A stretch of DNA of 6,156 nucleotides from Limnochordia bacterium (GCA_007132255.1 SLOZ01000240.1:1-6156), one strand, 5' to 3'; counted from the first letter of the stretch, positions 1 to 5,791 are shown. Numbers and translations: made by a program. The notes: a model not told the origin generated them from the sequence alone.

Positions 1-552
1 AAGATGGCGGATGATGTGTCCGCAGAGTTTTCCAGCCTTTATGCGAACCAGCACGACAAAAACTGTGTTTTATATGATTCCTTCACCTACCAGGCCGGTA
101 GCTGGGATATTGCCAGACGGGTTGTCGTTAAGATGGAGCGGAAAGCAGGCGAGTTGTTCCCTCGCGCCGGTTTTATTGTGACTTCACTGGAAGCAGACCC
201 TCAAACTGTCCTGAGCGCTTACAATCTTCGGGGTAACATGGAGAACTTCATCAAGGAAACTAAGCTTGATTTTGGGCTGGATTCCCTCAGTCACTCTTCG
301 TTCGCAGCCAATTGCGCCAAATGTCTGTTGAAGGCATTCGCTTACAATCTGATCAATCTGATGAAGCGGCTGGTCTTGCCCAAAAAGTATCTGAAGAGCA
401 GAATGACATCGATACGTTCGGATCTGATGAAAATCGGCGCCAAAATCGCTTCCTCCGGTCGTCAAGTATTCTTTCGGTTGAGCAGTCATTGTCCCCATAA
501 GAACAGCTTTTTGGAAACCATGAGGCGAATCGGCACTCTTTGTTTCGCTTAG
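1..552 (+). CDS. IS1380-family transposase, C-terminal part (5' end outside window)
   Basis: This is the end of a DDE transposase that would cut and rejoin insertion-sequence ends. The frame is open from the first base, so the start and the two catalytic Asp residues lie outside the window. Counting from the Met at position 4, there is an RVVVK segment, then GELFPR and FIVTSL, then the YREK signature Y73-R76-E80-K87 (Y-x2-R-x3-E-x6-K). E80, codon 241-243, should be the third catalytic residue. The segment LLKAFAYNLINLMKRL, near 108-123, and the following IGAKI stretch also resemble the C-terminal region of IS1380-type transposases. The frame ends in a normal TAA-type stop with no internal disruption, so the visible part is not obviously decayed; whether the whole gene is intact cannot be judged. 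Family assignment rests on remembered motif resemblance, not a search. Confidence 0.85.
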   Translation, partial: KMADDVSAEFSSLYANQHDKNCVLYDSFTYQAGSWDIARRVVVKMERKAGELFPRAGFIVTSLEADPQTVLSAYNLRGNMENFIKETKLDFGLDSLSHSSFAANCAKCLLKAFAYNLINLMKRLVLPKKYLKSRMTSIRSDLMKIGAKIASSGRQVFFRLSSHCPHKNSFLETMRRIGTLCFA

Positions 553-911
553 CAAGGTATCCAAAAAATGCTTCTTGCATGACCAAGGGAGCCGTCTACC
601 CATTTTTAGGCATCTGCGTCTGAAGGCTACGTGATCAAGTCATTTTCTACAGGCCAATGCATTGTTTGCAGTAAATCAGCCGTCGGCTGCTTCGTTTTTC
701 GGCCCACTCTGGCCTAAGCACTGACGGATGAATAATTCGGGATAATGGAAGTTAATTCTTCAAAGAAGTATGATGATGTTGGCAGCCCCTCGTCAGGAGA
801 CACCCATGAACAAGGGGTTCACAAGCAGCCCTTCATCCGTGGAACTGTCTCTTCCAAACCCGAACGCAGCTTTTCAAGTGACCAAAAGACCAGGCGCAGT
901 AGACGCTTTCG
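553..911. other. Gene-free region with the presumed right end of the IS element
   Basis: No convincing gene lies in these 359 bases between the transposase stop and the amidohydrolase stop. IS1380-type elements end a short distance beyond the transposase stop, so the right terminal inverted repeat should lie here. I cannot place it because the left end, its mirror image, is outside the window. The only structured element is the hairpin at 677-689. An 84-codon open frame from 745 has low-complexity Ser/Arg-rich composition, lacks a clear ribosome binding site and runs into the amidohydrolase gene antisense, so it is not called. Confidence 0.5.
677..699 (+). terminator. Possible intrinsic terminator after the transposase
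   Basis: CAGCC (677-681) pairs with GGCTG (685-689) around the loop GTC. After CTTCG-type spacing it is followed by five T residues at 695-699. The stem is short and the T run is displaced by about five bases, so it would be a weak terminator. It is placed sensibly, about 125 bases beyond the transposase stop. Confidence 0.3.
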
Positions 912-2138
912 TCAACTGAGATACATGTTGCGAGCATTATGGAAGATCAACTTGTCCGCTAATGTTTCGGCAGCCTTTCGTGAAAGTCGCCTATCCTGAA
1001 GCCGCTGGGCCAAGACCTTAGCAATAACGAACTTCCAGGCGAGAAGAGCACCGACGCTCTCTTCAGCTACCCAACAGTCACTTCCCCACGTAATGGAGTT
1101 TATGGAGCGCGCCACATCGATATACTCATCCAGCGCTTGGATGGCTGCGGCTGTGGAAATTGTGGCTGTCCACGTCAAGTTGGGCAGGGCGTTAGTATAA
1201 TTGTGAGCCAGGCCTCCCACTTCGTGAATCCAAGGATAACCCGAATGGAACAGTACAAAGCGAGTGTCCGGATACGCGGCAATGATCGGCTCCAACTGCA
1301 GAGGATTAGATCCCGACAGCTGGGCCAACCCCGTATGGACCTGAAACGGAACATCCAACTCCGCCGCCAGCTTACAGCAGGCATGGAAAATGTAGTTGCC
1401 GAACAGCAGTCGGTCCTCATCCGTGATGGCGCTAGGATGCGTTCCAAAGATCGCCGCAGCCCGTTCTGGATCACAGGGGAAGAACGCGAGCGGTCGATTG
1501 TAGGCCTCAGCGCACTTCAGCGCTGCAACTTTGCCTTTGCTGTGTTGTTCAGTAATTGTGTGTCGCATCAATTCTACATACTGCTCTAGATTGCGACCAG
1601 AAAAGCCGTAACGTTCCCAGGGTATGAATTGGTCTGGTGCCACGGCGTCGCTGTGGTAGCCGTACATGAACTTATCGATGCGAAAGGTTGGCACAAAAAG
1701 ACTGCCGTGGCCATTGTCGGAACCAGGGTTATAGTAGTTATCCAAGATCAGACACTCAAAGCCATGCGTTCGCAGTGTTTGCCAGTGAAAATCCGAGTCG
1801 GCGGCATAGGCCGTTCGAACGCGTTCTGAAACACGATCCCAATTCCCCAAGCTAATCGGTTCTTCGAATGAGTGCACTCGCTGCAAGCCCTTCTCAAACC
1901 AGTGGAAGTACGAATTATAGCCGACGTTATCCAGTAGTTCTCGTCGAGACATCTCAGATCCATCGGACACGAAACCTGTCCAGGCCACATACGACGCTGC
2001 CAAAAGACGGTCTAGGTCCATCGGGGCTGCGAAAAACTCGTCACTGTGATGATGGTCATGATCAGAGATCGTCGGCTGCTCACTAAGGTAATCTAACATA
2101 TAATGCAGGGCATCGTCCAACTTGGCCAAAGTACTCAC
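912..2138 (-). CDS. Amidohydrolase-superfamily metal-dependent enzyme (Amidohydro_2-like)
   Basis: The 408-residue protein has the residue pattern of the TIM-barrel metal hydrolases. A His-rich strand-1 motif DHDHHH lies at 26-31 (HxH = H27/H29). K208 in ALKCAEAYNRPL is placed like the conserved Lys/Tyr segment of the family. H268 is in FQVHTG, H298 in LFHSGYPW, and D354 in WGSD is the expected C-terminal Asp. All likely metal ligands are therefore present and the enzyme looks functional. It is probably cytoplasmic, since no signal peptide is seen. The substrate is unknown: relatives include decarboxylases, uronate-isomerase-like enzymes and the amidohydrolase half of FluG-type proteins. The called start is GTG at 2138. 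An AGGGGTG sequence overlaps it and would better serve TTG at 2129 (codon 4), and the nearest upstream GAGG is too far from the GTG. No operon partner is visible, and an IS end lies downstream. Confidence 0.82.
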   Translation of the reverse strand: MSTLAKLDDALHYMLDYLSEQPTISDHDHHHSDEFFAAPMDLDRLLAASYVAWTGFVSDGSEMSRRELLDNVGYNSYFHWFEKGLQRVHSFEEPISLGNWDRVSERVRTAYAADSDFHWQTLRTHGFECLILDNYYNPGSDNGHGSLFVPTFRIDKFMYGYHSDAVAPDQFIPWERYGFSGRNLEQYVELMRHTITEQHSKGKVAALKCAEAYNRPLAFFPCDPERAAAIFGTHPSAITDEDRLLFGNYIFHACCKLAAELDVPFQVHTGLAQLSGSNPLQLEPIIAAYPDTRFVLFHSGYPWIHEVGGLAHNYTNALPNLTWTATISTAAAIQALDEYIDVARSINSITWGSDCWVAEESVGALLAWKFVIAKVLAQRLQDRRLSRKAAETLADKLIFHNARNMYLS

Positions 2139-2204
2139 CCCTAACCAAAGATAATCCTCATTGGAAGTGCTTCGCTGTAAGCGCTGGTTTCCCTTTTGGC
2201 TTGA

Positions 2205-2363
2205 CTCTTCAAAAAGTCAGAGGCTCTGACTCCATCCATCTGCCAGCTCCGGGTAGCTTTCGAAGCTAGTATTCATACCGAGATTGAAAACATTGCCATT
2301 GAAAAAGAGGTTTTGGACCAGGAACTACTCAGACACATTGAAGACGTTTTCACACTGGGCTGA
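2205..2363 (+). pseudogene. Possible remnant: 3' tail of an unrecognised gene
   Basis: Between a TGA at 2202 and a TGA at 2361 the frame is open for 52 codons but has no ATG, GTG or TTG start. The last 30 or so residues are acidic and amphipathic (they include IENIAIEKEVLDQELL and end in EDVFTLG), unlike chance translation. I recognise no family. A hairpin overlaps the front of the stretch, so any surviving coding part is more likely only from about 2240 onward. It may be the tail of a gene lost through rearrangement near the IS element and the tRNAs, or simply a chance open frame. Confidence 0.2.
2211..2231 (-). terminator. Hairpin with T run, minus strand (possible terminator or attenuator)
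   Basis: An 8-bp perfect inverted repeat, AGTCAGAG (2215-2222) and CTCTGACT (2224-2231), has one central base; with a 3-nt loop the stem is 7 bp. Read on the minus strand it is followed by a T run (2215-2211). It lies some 75 bases upstream of the amidohydrolase start and downstream of the tRNA operon. It could be a back-up terminator for read-through from the tRNAs or an attenuator in the amidohydrolase leader. Confidence 0.4.
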
Positions 2364-2466
2364 TAGATGCGTCGGGAAACTACCTGCAACCATTTCAAAG
2401 AAGCCTAGACAGGGGCAGGCCGGCCTCGAAGATCCGAAAATCCCCCAGCAAAAACGGACCTCATGC

Positions 2467-2488
2467 CACTGTAACTGTAGTTCCAGTG
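2467..2488. repeat. Inverted repeat next to the tRNA terminator
   Basis: CACTG (2467-2471) and AACT (2473-2476) pair with AGTT (2479-2482) and CAGTG (2484-2488). This leaves one T/C mismatch and a two-base centre. It lies just beyond the tRNA terminator on the minus strand and has no T run of its own, so it may be a symmetrical protein site or a 3' RNA structure. The role is unknown. Confidence 0.4.
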
Positions 2489-2490
2489 AA

Positions 2491-2521
2491 GATAAAAGCC
2501 CCCGTCGGCGACGGGGGCTTT
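2491..2521 (-). terminator. Intrinsic terminator of the tRNA-Lys/tRNA-Leu operon
   Basis: A very stable 9-bp GC-rich stem, GCCCCCGTC (2498-2506) and GACGGGGGC (2510-2518) with loop GGC, is extended by A-T pairs. On the minus strand it is followed by TTTTATCTT. It begins 15 bases beyond the encoded CCA of tRNA-Leu, as expected for the end of the tRNA transcript. Plus-strand reading also gives TTT then ATTTTT, so weak bidirectional action is possible. Confidence 0.85.
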
Positions 2522-2535
2522 CCCTATTTTTGAGG

Positions 2536-2621
2536 TGGTACAGGCGGAGAGACTCGAACTCTCACGGGGGTTACCCACTAGATCCTAAGTCTAGCGCGTC
2601 TACCAATTCCGCCACGCCTGC
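2536..2621 (-). tRNA. tRNA-Leu, anticodon UAG
   Basis: The 86-nt class II tRNA reads CUA and, through wobble, other CUN leucine codons. The anticodon stem CTAGA/TCTAG encloses the loop CTTAGGA (anticodon TAG, G37). The T arm is GAGAG-TTCGAGT-CTCTC. The 14-nt variable region forms a GGG/CCC stem, and GCG/CGC forms the D stem. The acceptor is GCAGGCG with CGCCTGT, discriminator A and encoded CCA. The first acceptor pair is therefore G1:U72 rather than the usual Watson-Crick pair. It is the second gene of a two-tRNA operon, 21 bases after tRNA-Lys, and is followed by a strong terminator. Confidence 0.96.
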
Positions 2622-2642
2622 ACGTACAAACACAAAAAAAAA

Positions 2643-2718
2643 TGGTGAGCCATCCGCGACTCGAACGCGGGACACCCTGATTAAAAGTCAGGTGCTCTGC
2701 CAACTGAGCTAATGGCTC
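2643..2718 (-). tRNA. tRNA-Lys, anticodon UUU
   Basis: A canonical 76-nt class I tRNA for AAA/AAG lysine codons. The acceptor GAGCCAT pairs fully with ATGGCTC, followed by discriminator A and encoded CCA. The anticodon stem CCTGA/TCAGG encloses CTTTTAA (anticodon TTT, A37). The T arm is CCGCG-TTCGAGT-CGCGG, and the D arm has the usual AGCTCAGTTGG form. It is the first gene of the operon; its 5' end is about 15 bases downstream of the -10 box. A run of nine T residues directly follows the CCA in the spacer to tRNA-Leu. Confidence 0.97.
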
Positions 2719-2732
2719 ATCTTTACTCACTA

Positions 2733-2762
2733 ATTATAGCAGAACCTCTATTTCACCGTCAA
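2733..2762 (-). promoter_or_regulatory. Promoter of the tRNA operon (-35 TTGACG, -10 TATAAT)
   Basis: On the minus strand, TTGACG (2762-2757) and a consensus TATAAT (2738-2733) are separated by 18 bases. Transcription would start near 2726, leaving a leader of only a few nucleotides before tRNA-Lys. This is the best promoter in the window, as expected for highly expressed stable RNA. Confidence 0.85.
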
Positions 2763-2785
2763 TACCCAGAGCAAGTATTATCGCA

Positions 2786-2811
2786 CTCGCGTTTGGCCCT
2801 CGCGTTTGGCC
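2786..2811. repeat. 13-bp perfect tandem repeat, two copies
   Basis: CTCGCGTTTGGCC occurs at 2786-2798 and again, without a gap, at 2799-2811. It sits about 25 bases upstream of the tRNA promoter -35 box, between that promoter and the rodA leader. It could be a replication-slippage duplication or a pair of protein-binding sites. Confidence 0.75.
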
Positions 2812-2978
2812 CCCGGTTGTGGCTCGGTCCTAGCTCGACTTTTAACACTCGTCAACGGTTACGGTTAGTACCCGTGGATGATACACTTTTGTAGAGGATC
2901 ACGCTCCATTATAAGGGGACATGCTGGATCGGCGCAAAGATTGTTTCGCTCGCCACACAACATCCCTTGATGCACCAT

Positions 2979-3006
2979 TTCACAGCGTGCCAAAATAGTG
3001 TACAAT
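2979..3006 (+). promoter_or_regulatory. Probable rodA promoter (-35 TTCACA, -10 TACAAT)
   Basis: TTCACA (2979-2984, five of six consensus bases) and TACAAT (3001-3006, five of six) are separated by 16 bases. A start near 3013 would give a leader of about 40 bases before the rodA ATG, with the Shine-Dalgarno sequence inside it. Confidence 0.6.
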
Positions 3007-3053
3007 GGGAGTGAACATCAAAGATCCGGTTCGATCCATTGGGAGGATATCGT

Positions 3054-4187
3054 ATGGAATTTCCCCGCCGTTATTGGCGTAATTTTGATTGGCCGCTGTT
3101 GGTAGCGGCGCTTCTATTGGTTGTATTTGGCTTCTTCGTGATCTATTCTGCCAGCCATGCGCGTTTGGCAGCGGCTGGCGACGATCCGTTTCATTTTGTT
3201 AAGCGTCAGGCCTTCGGATCACTGGTAGGTTTAGTGGCCATGACCATGGCTTTTTTGATTGACTATCGGATGCTCCGTCGCTATTCTAAGCTTCTCTATG
3301 CCGGCAACCTTGGGCTTTTGGTGGCCGTCTTGTTTTTTGGGGCGGCCATCTTTGGATCCCAGCGCTGGTTTCGTGTAGGTCCAATGAGTATTCAGCCGTC
3401 GGAAATCGCCAAGATCGTCATTATCATCGTACTTGCTCATTACATGGAAGCGGAAGACCGCTTGGCCGGGACAAAGCTTCTGATTCCTTTCGGCCTCGTT
3501 GTGGTACCCATGGTACTCATCCTTATGCAGCCTGACATGGGAACATCATTGGTCTTTGTGGGTATCGTTTTTACCATGGCTTATATGGCGGGGGCCAATC
3601 TCAAGCACCTAGGGTTCATTGCTGGAGTGGGTGCGGCCGGAATGACCGCCGCTGTTATCGCTTCGCTGCGTGGCTGGGTCTCAGTGATAAAACCGTACCA
3701 ACTGAATCGCCTTTTGGTGTTTGTCGATCCGTATTCAGACCCCACTGGTGCTGGGTGGAACGTCATTCAATCCATGATTGCCGTAGGTTCAGGCGGCTTT
3801 CTGGGTCGTGGGTTTTTGAGCGGTTCTCAGAATCAACTGAACTTCCTTCCGGCTAACCATACGGACTTCGTCTTTTCTGTCATTGCCGAGGAGTGGGGGT
3901 TCGTAGGCGCCATTATTGTATTGTCGCTGTACGTATTCATGCTGTGGCGGGGTCTGCTCATAGCCCATCGTGCCAAAGATCCTTTCGGTACATTATTGGC
4001 TGTTGGCTGCATTAGTATGTTCTTTTTCCACTTGATCATCAACATCGGTATGACCCTAGGCGTCATGCCCGTTACTGGCCTTCCGCTGCCTTTCATCACG
4101 TACGGCGGGAGTACAACGCTGACGTTCCTGATCGCCATTGGCCTGCTTCTCAATGTCGGACTGCGACGCCACAAAATTATGTTCTAA
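3054..4187 (+). CDS. rodA: Rod-shape-determining peptidoglycan glycosyltransferase RodA (SEDS family)
   Basis: RodA is the membrane glycosyltransferase that polymerises lipid II into glycan strands in the elongasome, working with a class B penicillin-binding protein. The 377-residue protein has the usual family length and about ten hydrophobic segments. It has the first helix with VIYSAS (29-34), GSQRWFRVGPMSIQPSEIAK (101-120), QPDMGTSLV (159-167), FLPANHTDF (264-272) with the invariant catalytic Asp D271, and MPVTGLPLPFITYGGS (338-353). NIGMTLG (330-336) and HTDF favour RodA over FtsW. The start is ATG at 3054, with GGGAGGA at 3041-3047 six bases upstream; an in-frame TTG at 3039 overlaps that ribosome site and is rejected. 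It appears monocistronic: the next gene is convergent, and the partner transpeptidase is not in the window. Confidence 0.95.
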   Translation: MEFPRRYWRNFDWPLLVAALLLVVFGFFVIYSASHARLAAAGDDPFHFVKRQAFGSLVGLVAMTMAFLIDYRMLRRYSKLLYAGNLGLLVAVLFFGAAIFGSQRWFRVGPMSIQPSEIAKIVIIIVLAHYMEAEDRLAGTKLLIPFGLVVVPMVLILMQPDMGTSLVFVGIVFTMAYMAGANLKHLGFIAGVGAAGMTAAVIASLRGWVSVIKPYQLNRLLVFVDPYSDPTGAGWNVIQSMIAVGSGGFLGRGFLSGSQNQLNFLPANHTDFVFSVIAEEWGFVGAIIVLSLYVFMLWRGLLIAHRAKDPFGTLLAVGCISMFFFHLIINIGMTLGVMPVTGLPLPFITYGGSTTLTFLIAIGLLLNVGLRRHKIMF

Positions 4188-4323
4188 GTGTGTACTGCTT
4201 GCTGCGGAGTTAGAGAATCACTGCGAAAAACTCCGAAAGATGCTAGAACGCGTTGCGTTGGACCGCCAACTGGCTCTCCATTCGAGCAACTGCCAGGATC
4301 GGCGTCCCATCAAGCGGCGTTCA
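4188..4323. other. Convergent intergenic spacer between rodA and the small membrane protein gene
   Basis: Apart from an inverted repeat (CGGAGTT 4205-4211, AACTCCG 4229-4235, 17-base loop) without a T run on either strand, I see no terminator or gene in this 136-base spacer. Convergent transcripts may therefore overlap here. Confidence 0.4.
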
Positions 4324-4629
4324 TCAGCCATTGGCGGGCATATGCCTCACGGCCCAGACAACCAGGGTAACCCAGACTACATGGAAAAACAAACTGGTGA
4401 TCAAGACCCGATAGGCGATGGAACGGTTGTTAGTATAGACCATTCTAGCAAGAGATACGGCTCCAACGAAGGTCACAATTCCTAGGATCGGGTAGAGAAA
4501 CAAACCACTTGCTTCTGCAGAGCGCTCTAGGGTTCCCTGCAGAGCGGCCACCCAGCCCAGGAACACAAATACAACGATAATGCCCAGTGTCAATAAGAGC
4601 ATAATGCCTTTGTCACGCCAAAACACCAT
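4324..4629 (-). CDS. Small three-helix integral membrane protein, unknown function
   Basis: I do not recognise this 101-residue protein. It has a short charged N-terminus (MVFWRDKG), then three hydrophobic segments at about 9-30, 41-61 and 72-95, joined by short polar links (LERSAEAS; MVYTNNRSIAYR), and ends in RHMPANG. It has no cysteines or other obvious catalytic or cofactor motif, so it may be a structural or accessory membrane protein. The chosen start is ATG at 4629, with a seven-G run (4640-4634) preceded by AAA as ribosome site. An in-frame GTG at 4677 also has a very good site, GGGAGG at 4691-4686 eight bases upstream, which would add 16 hydrophilic residues (117 aa). A weak promoter (TTGCCA 4734-4729, GATGAT 4710-4705, 18-base spacing) would suit either start. 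It is convergent with rodA and divergent from the lipid kinase gene. Confidence 0.7.
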   Translation of the reverse strand: MVFWRDKGIMLLLTLGIIVVFVFLGWVAALQGTLERSAEASGLFLYPILGIVTFVGAVSLARMVYTNNRSIAYRVLITSLFFHVVWVTLVVWAVRHMPANG

Positions 4630-4823
4630 GGATCCCCCCCTTTCTTTGCCGAATTCCTTGTAATTCAGGATCGGCACGGATAATTCCTCCCGGAAGGAAC
4701 CTTAATCATCGACGGCGAACATCACTTTTGGCAACATGGTTCGTACTGACTCGATCTGGCCAATTGCTGGAATACGCAGACTCAGCAAAACTTAAAATAC
4801 TGTTTGAAGGAGCACTAAATACA

Positions 4824-5693
4824 ATGCGCATAGCCATCGTGGCTAACCCCCTAGCTGGACGGGAACGAGCTCGTCGAATTGCTGAACTGGTACAGAAAAA
4901 GCTGGAGCGTTCCGGAGTGTCATTTACTTATTTGGAGACTGAATATGCACGCCATGCCGTTGTTTTAGCAGAACAGGCAGCCCAGGATCACACCATCGTG
5001 GCCGGTCTAGGCGGTGATGGAACGATTCGCGAGGTTATTGAAGGTATCTGGAAGTCCGATGCAGCACTGGGTGTTATTCCGGCGGGTACGGGGAATGACC
5101 ATGCCCGCGGTCTTGGTATTCCGCAAGATCCATTGGAGGCTGTTGATGTTTTGCTGCAGGGACACAGTGCCGCGATGGACGTCGGTTTGGAGAGGGACAA
5201 CGTCTTCGGCTGTGCGGGCGCAGTGGGGTTTCCTGTAGATGTTCTCGAGCACCTCAACTCCGCTGAATCCAGTCGCCGGGTGGGTAAAGTCGCTTATCTA
5301 TCGGCCATCGCCAAGACGCTACGCCGTTTAAAGGCTCGGCCCATGACCGTAACGGTAGATGGTAAGGTGCACACAATGGACGCCGTGGGGATATTGGTCA
5401 TGAACCTGCCGTATGCCGGGGGTGGCTTGCAGTTCGCGCCGGCTGCCCGCCACAACGACGGCTTATTTCATGTGGTGATTGTTGGCAGTGTCAGCCCACT
5501 GCGCCTGCTGCTGACGCTGCCAAAAGTGTACAAGGGAACTCACGTGGATGATCCGGCAGTCACCATCCTCACTGGGACACAGGTGGTTCTAGAGCCTGCT
5601 GGCATGAAAAAGATGTTTGACGGTGATATCGATTCTGAGACACCGTTTCGAGCGGAAGTAATAGCTGCGGGAGTGCGTGTCATGGTTCCCTAA
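4824..5693 (+). CDS. Diacylglycerol kinase-type lipid kinase (YegS/BmrU/DgkB-like)
   Basis: The 289-residue protein has the fold signature of soluble lipid kinases that phosphorylate diacylglycerol or a related lipid with ATP, probably at the inner membrane face. It starts with the Rossmann-like strand IAIVANPLAG (3-12). GLGGDGTIREV (61-71; D65) and PAGTGNDHARGL (86-97; D92) are the nucleotide-binding motifs. NDGLFHVVIV (211-220; D212) matches the Mg-linked DG motif. FDGD (265-268) then SETPF lies where relatives have a DGE motif with the proposed catalytic Glu, here Asp. Start is ATG at 4824, with AAGGAG at 4807-4812 eleven bases upstream; upstream in-frame codons to 4728 look like leader. 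Length is typical (about 290-310). In this family DgkB recycles diacylglycerol, but the actual substrate here is not shown by sequence. The transporter gene 92 bases downstream on the same strand may be co-transcribed. Confidence 0.92.
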   Translation: MRIAIVANPLAGRERARRIAELVQKKLERSGVSFTYLETEYARHAVVLAEQAAQDHTIVAGLGGDGTIREVIEGIWKSDAALGVIPAGTGNDHARGLGIPQDPLEAVDVLLQGHSAAMDVGLERDNVFGCAGAVGFPVDVLEHLNSAESSRRVGKVAYLSAIAKTLRRLKARPMTVTVDGKVHTMDAVGILVMNLPYAGGGLQFAPAARHNDGLFHVVIVGSVSPLRLLLTLPKVYKGTHVDDPAVTILTGTQVVLEPAGMKKMFDGDIDSETPFRAEVIAAGVRVMVP

Positions 5694-5780
5694 CGCCTAG
5701 GCCATCCTTTGGAAGTCTTATTTGACTGGCTTTTTCGGGTTTTGATGCCTCCGCTTACGATCGTATTGAACCAGGCTCCG

Positions 5781-5791
5781 AGGAGGTGATC
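5781..5791 (+). promoter_or_regulatory. Extended Shine-Dalgarno sequence of the transporter gene
   Basis: AGGAGGTGATC is fully complementary to the usual bacterial 16S rRNA 3' tail. It decides the start problem: the only conventional start nearby (GTG 5786) is inside it, and a CTG lies eight bases after its core. Confidence 0.7.

Larger units (their letters stand above)
2139..2490. other. Gene-free region with several small hairpins
   Basis: These 352 bases separate the amidohydrolase start from the tRNA terminator. Visible structures are an AGTCAGAG/CTCTGACT hairpin at 2215-2231, TAGCTT-TCG-AAGCTA at 2254-2268, the palindrome AGGCCGGCCT around 2418-2427, and a near-perfect hairpin at 2467-2488 (CACTG/CAGTG outside AACT/AGTT). 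The promoter of the minus-strand amidohydrolase should lie here, but I see no good -35/-10 pair. One stretch (2205-2363) is open and reads like a protein tail; it is listed separately. Confidence 0.5.
2763..3053. other. Intergenic region between divergent tRNA and rodA promoters
   Basis: No gene is seen here. It contains the tandem repeat at 2786-2811 and, further on, two plus-strand promoter candidates facing rodA. The weaker is TTGTAG with TATAAG at 2910-2915 (15-base spacing); the better is listed separately at 2979-3006. A 60-codon open frame here starts inside the tRNA-Lys gene and is not credible. Confidence 0.5.

Noticed and set aside
720..745. Attempt to place the right terminal inverted repeat of the IS near GATGAATAATTCGGG
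   Set aside because: The left end is outside the window, so no repeat pair or target duplication can be seen.
745..999. 84-codon plus-strand open frame after the IS element
   Set aside because: It lacks a clear ribosome site, has low-complexity composition and runs antisense into the well-supported amidohydrolase gene.
1137..1589. 150-codon plus-strand frame inside the amidohydrolase
   Set aside because: It is antisense to a gene with clear catalytic motifs; Arg/Gln-rich composition is typical of a shadow frame.
2284..2712. 142-codon plus-strand open frame
   Set aside because: It crosses the terminator and both tRNA genes on the opposite strand; the RNA structures are certain, so the frame is a chance one.
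2839..2855. Minus-strand promoter-like TTGACG about 100 bases upstream of the tRNA promoter
   Set aside because: The only -10 candidate at proper spacing (TAGGAC) matches three of six bases, and a consensus promoter already lies next to the tRNA genes.
3039..3053. Earlier in-frame TTG start for rodA
   Set aside because: The TTG overlaps the GGGAGGA ribosome site that serves the ATG at 3054.
4205..4235. Inverted repeat after rodA (CGGAGTT ... AACTCCG)
   Set aside because: The 17-base loop and absence of a T run make it a poor terminator; kept only as a note on the spacer.
4138..4485. 115-codon plus-strand frame overlapping the rodA end, with a helical-looking stretch (LAAELENHCEKLRKMLERV)
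   Set aside because: It starts inside rodA without a ribosome site and then runs antisense through the small membrane protein. The helical stretch alone is too short to support a gene.
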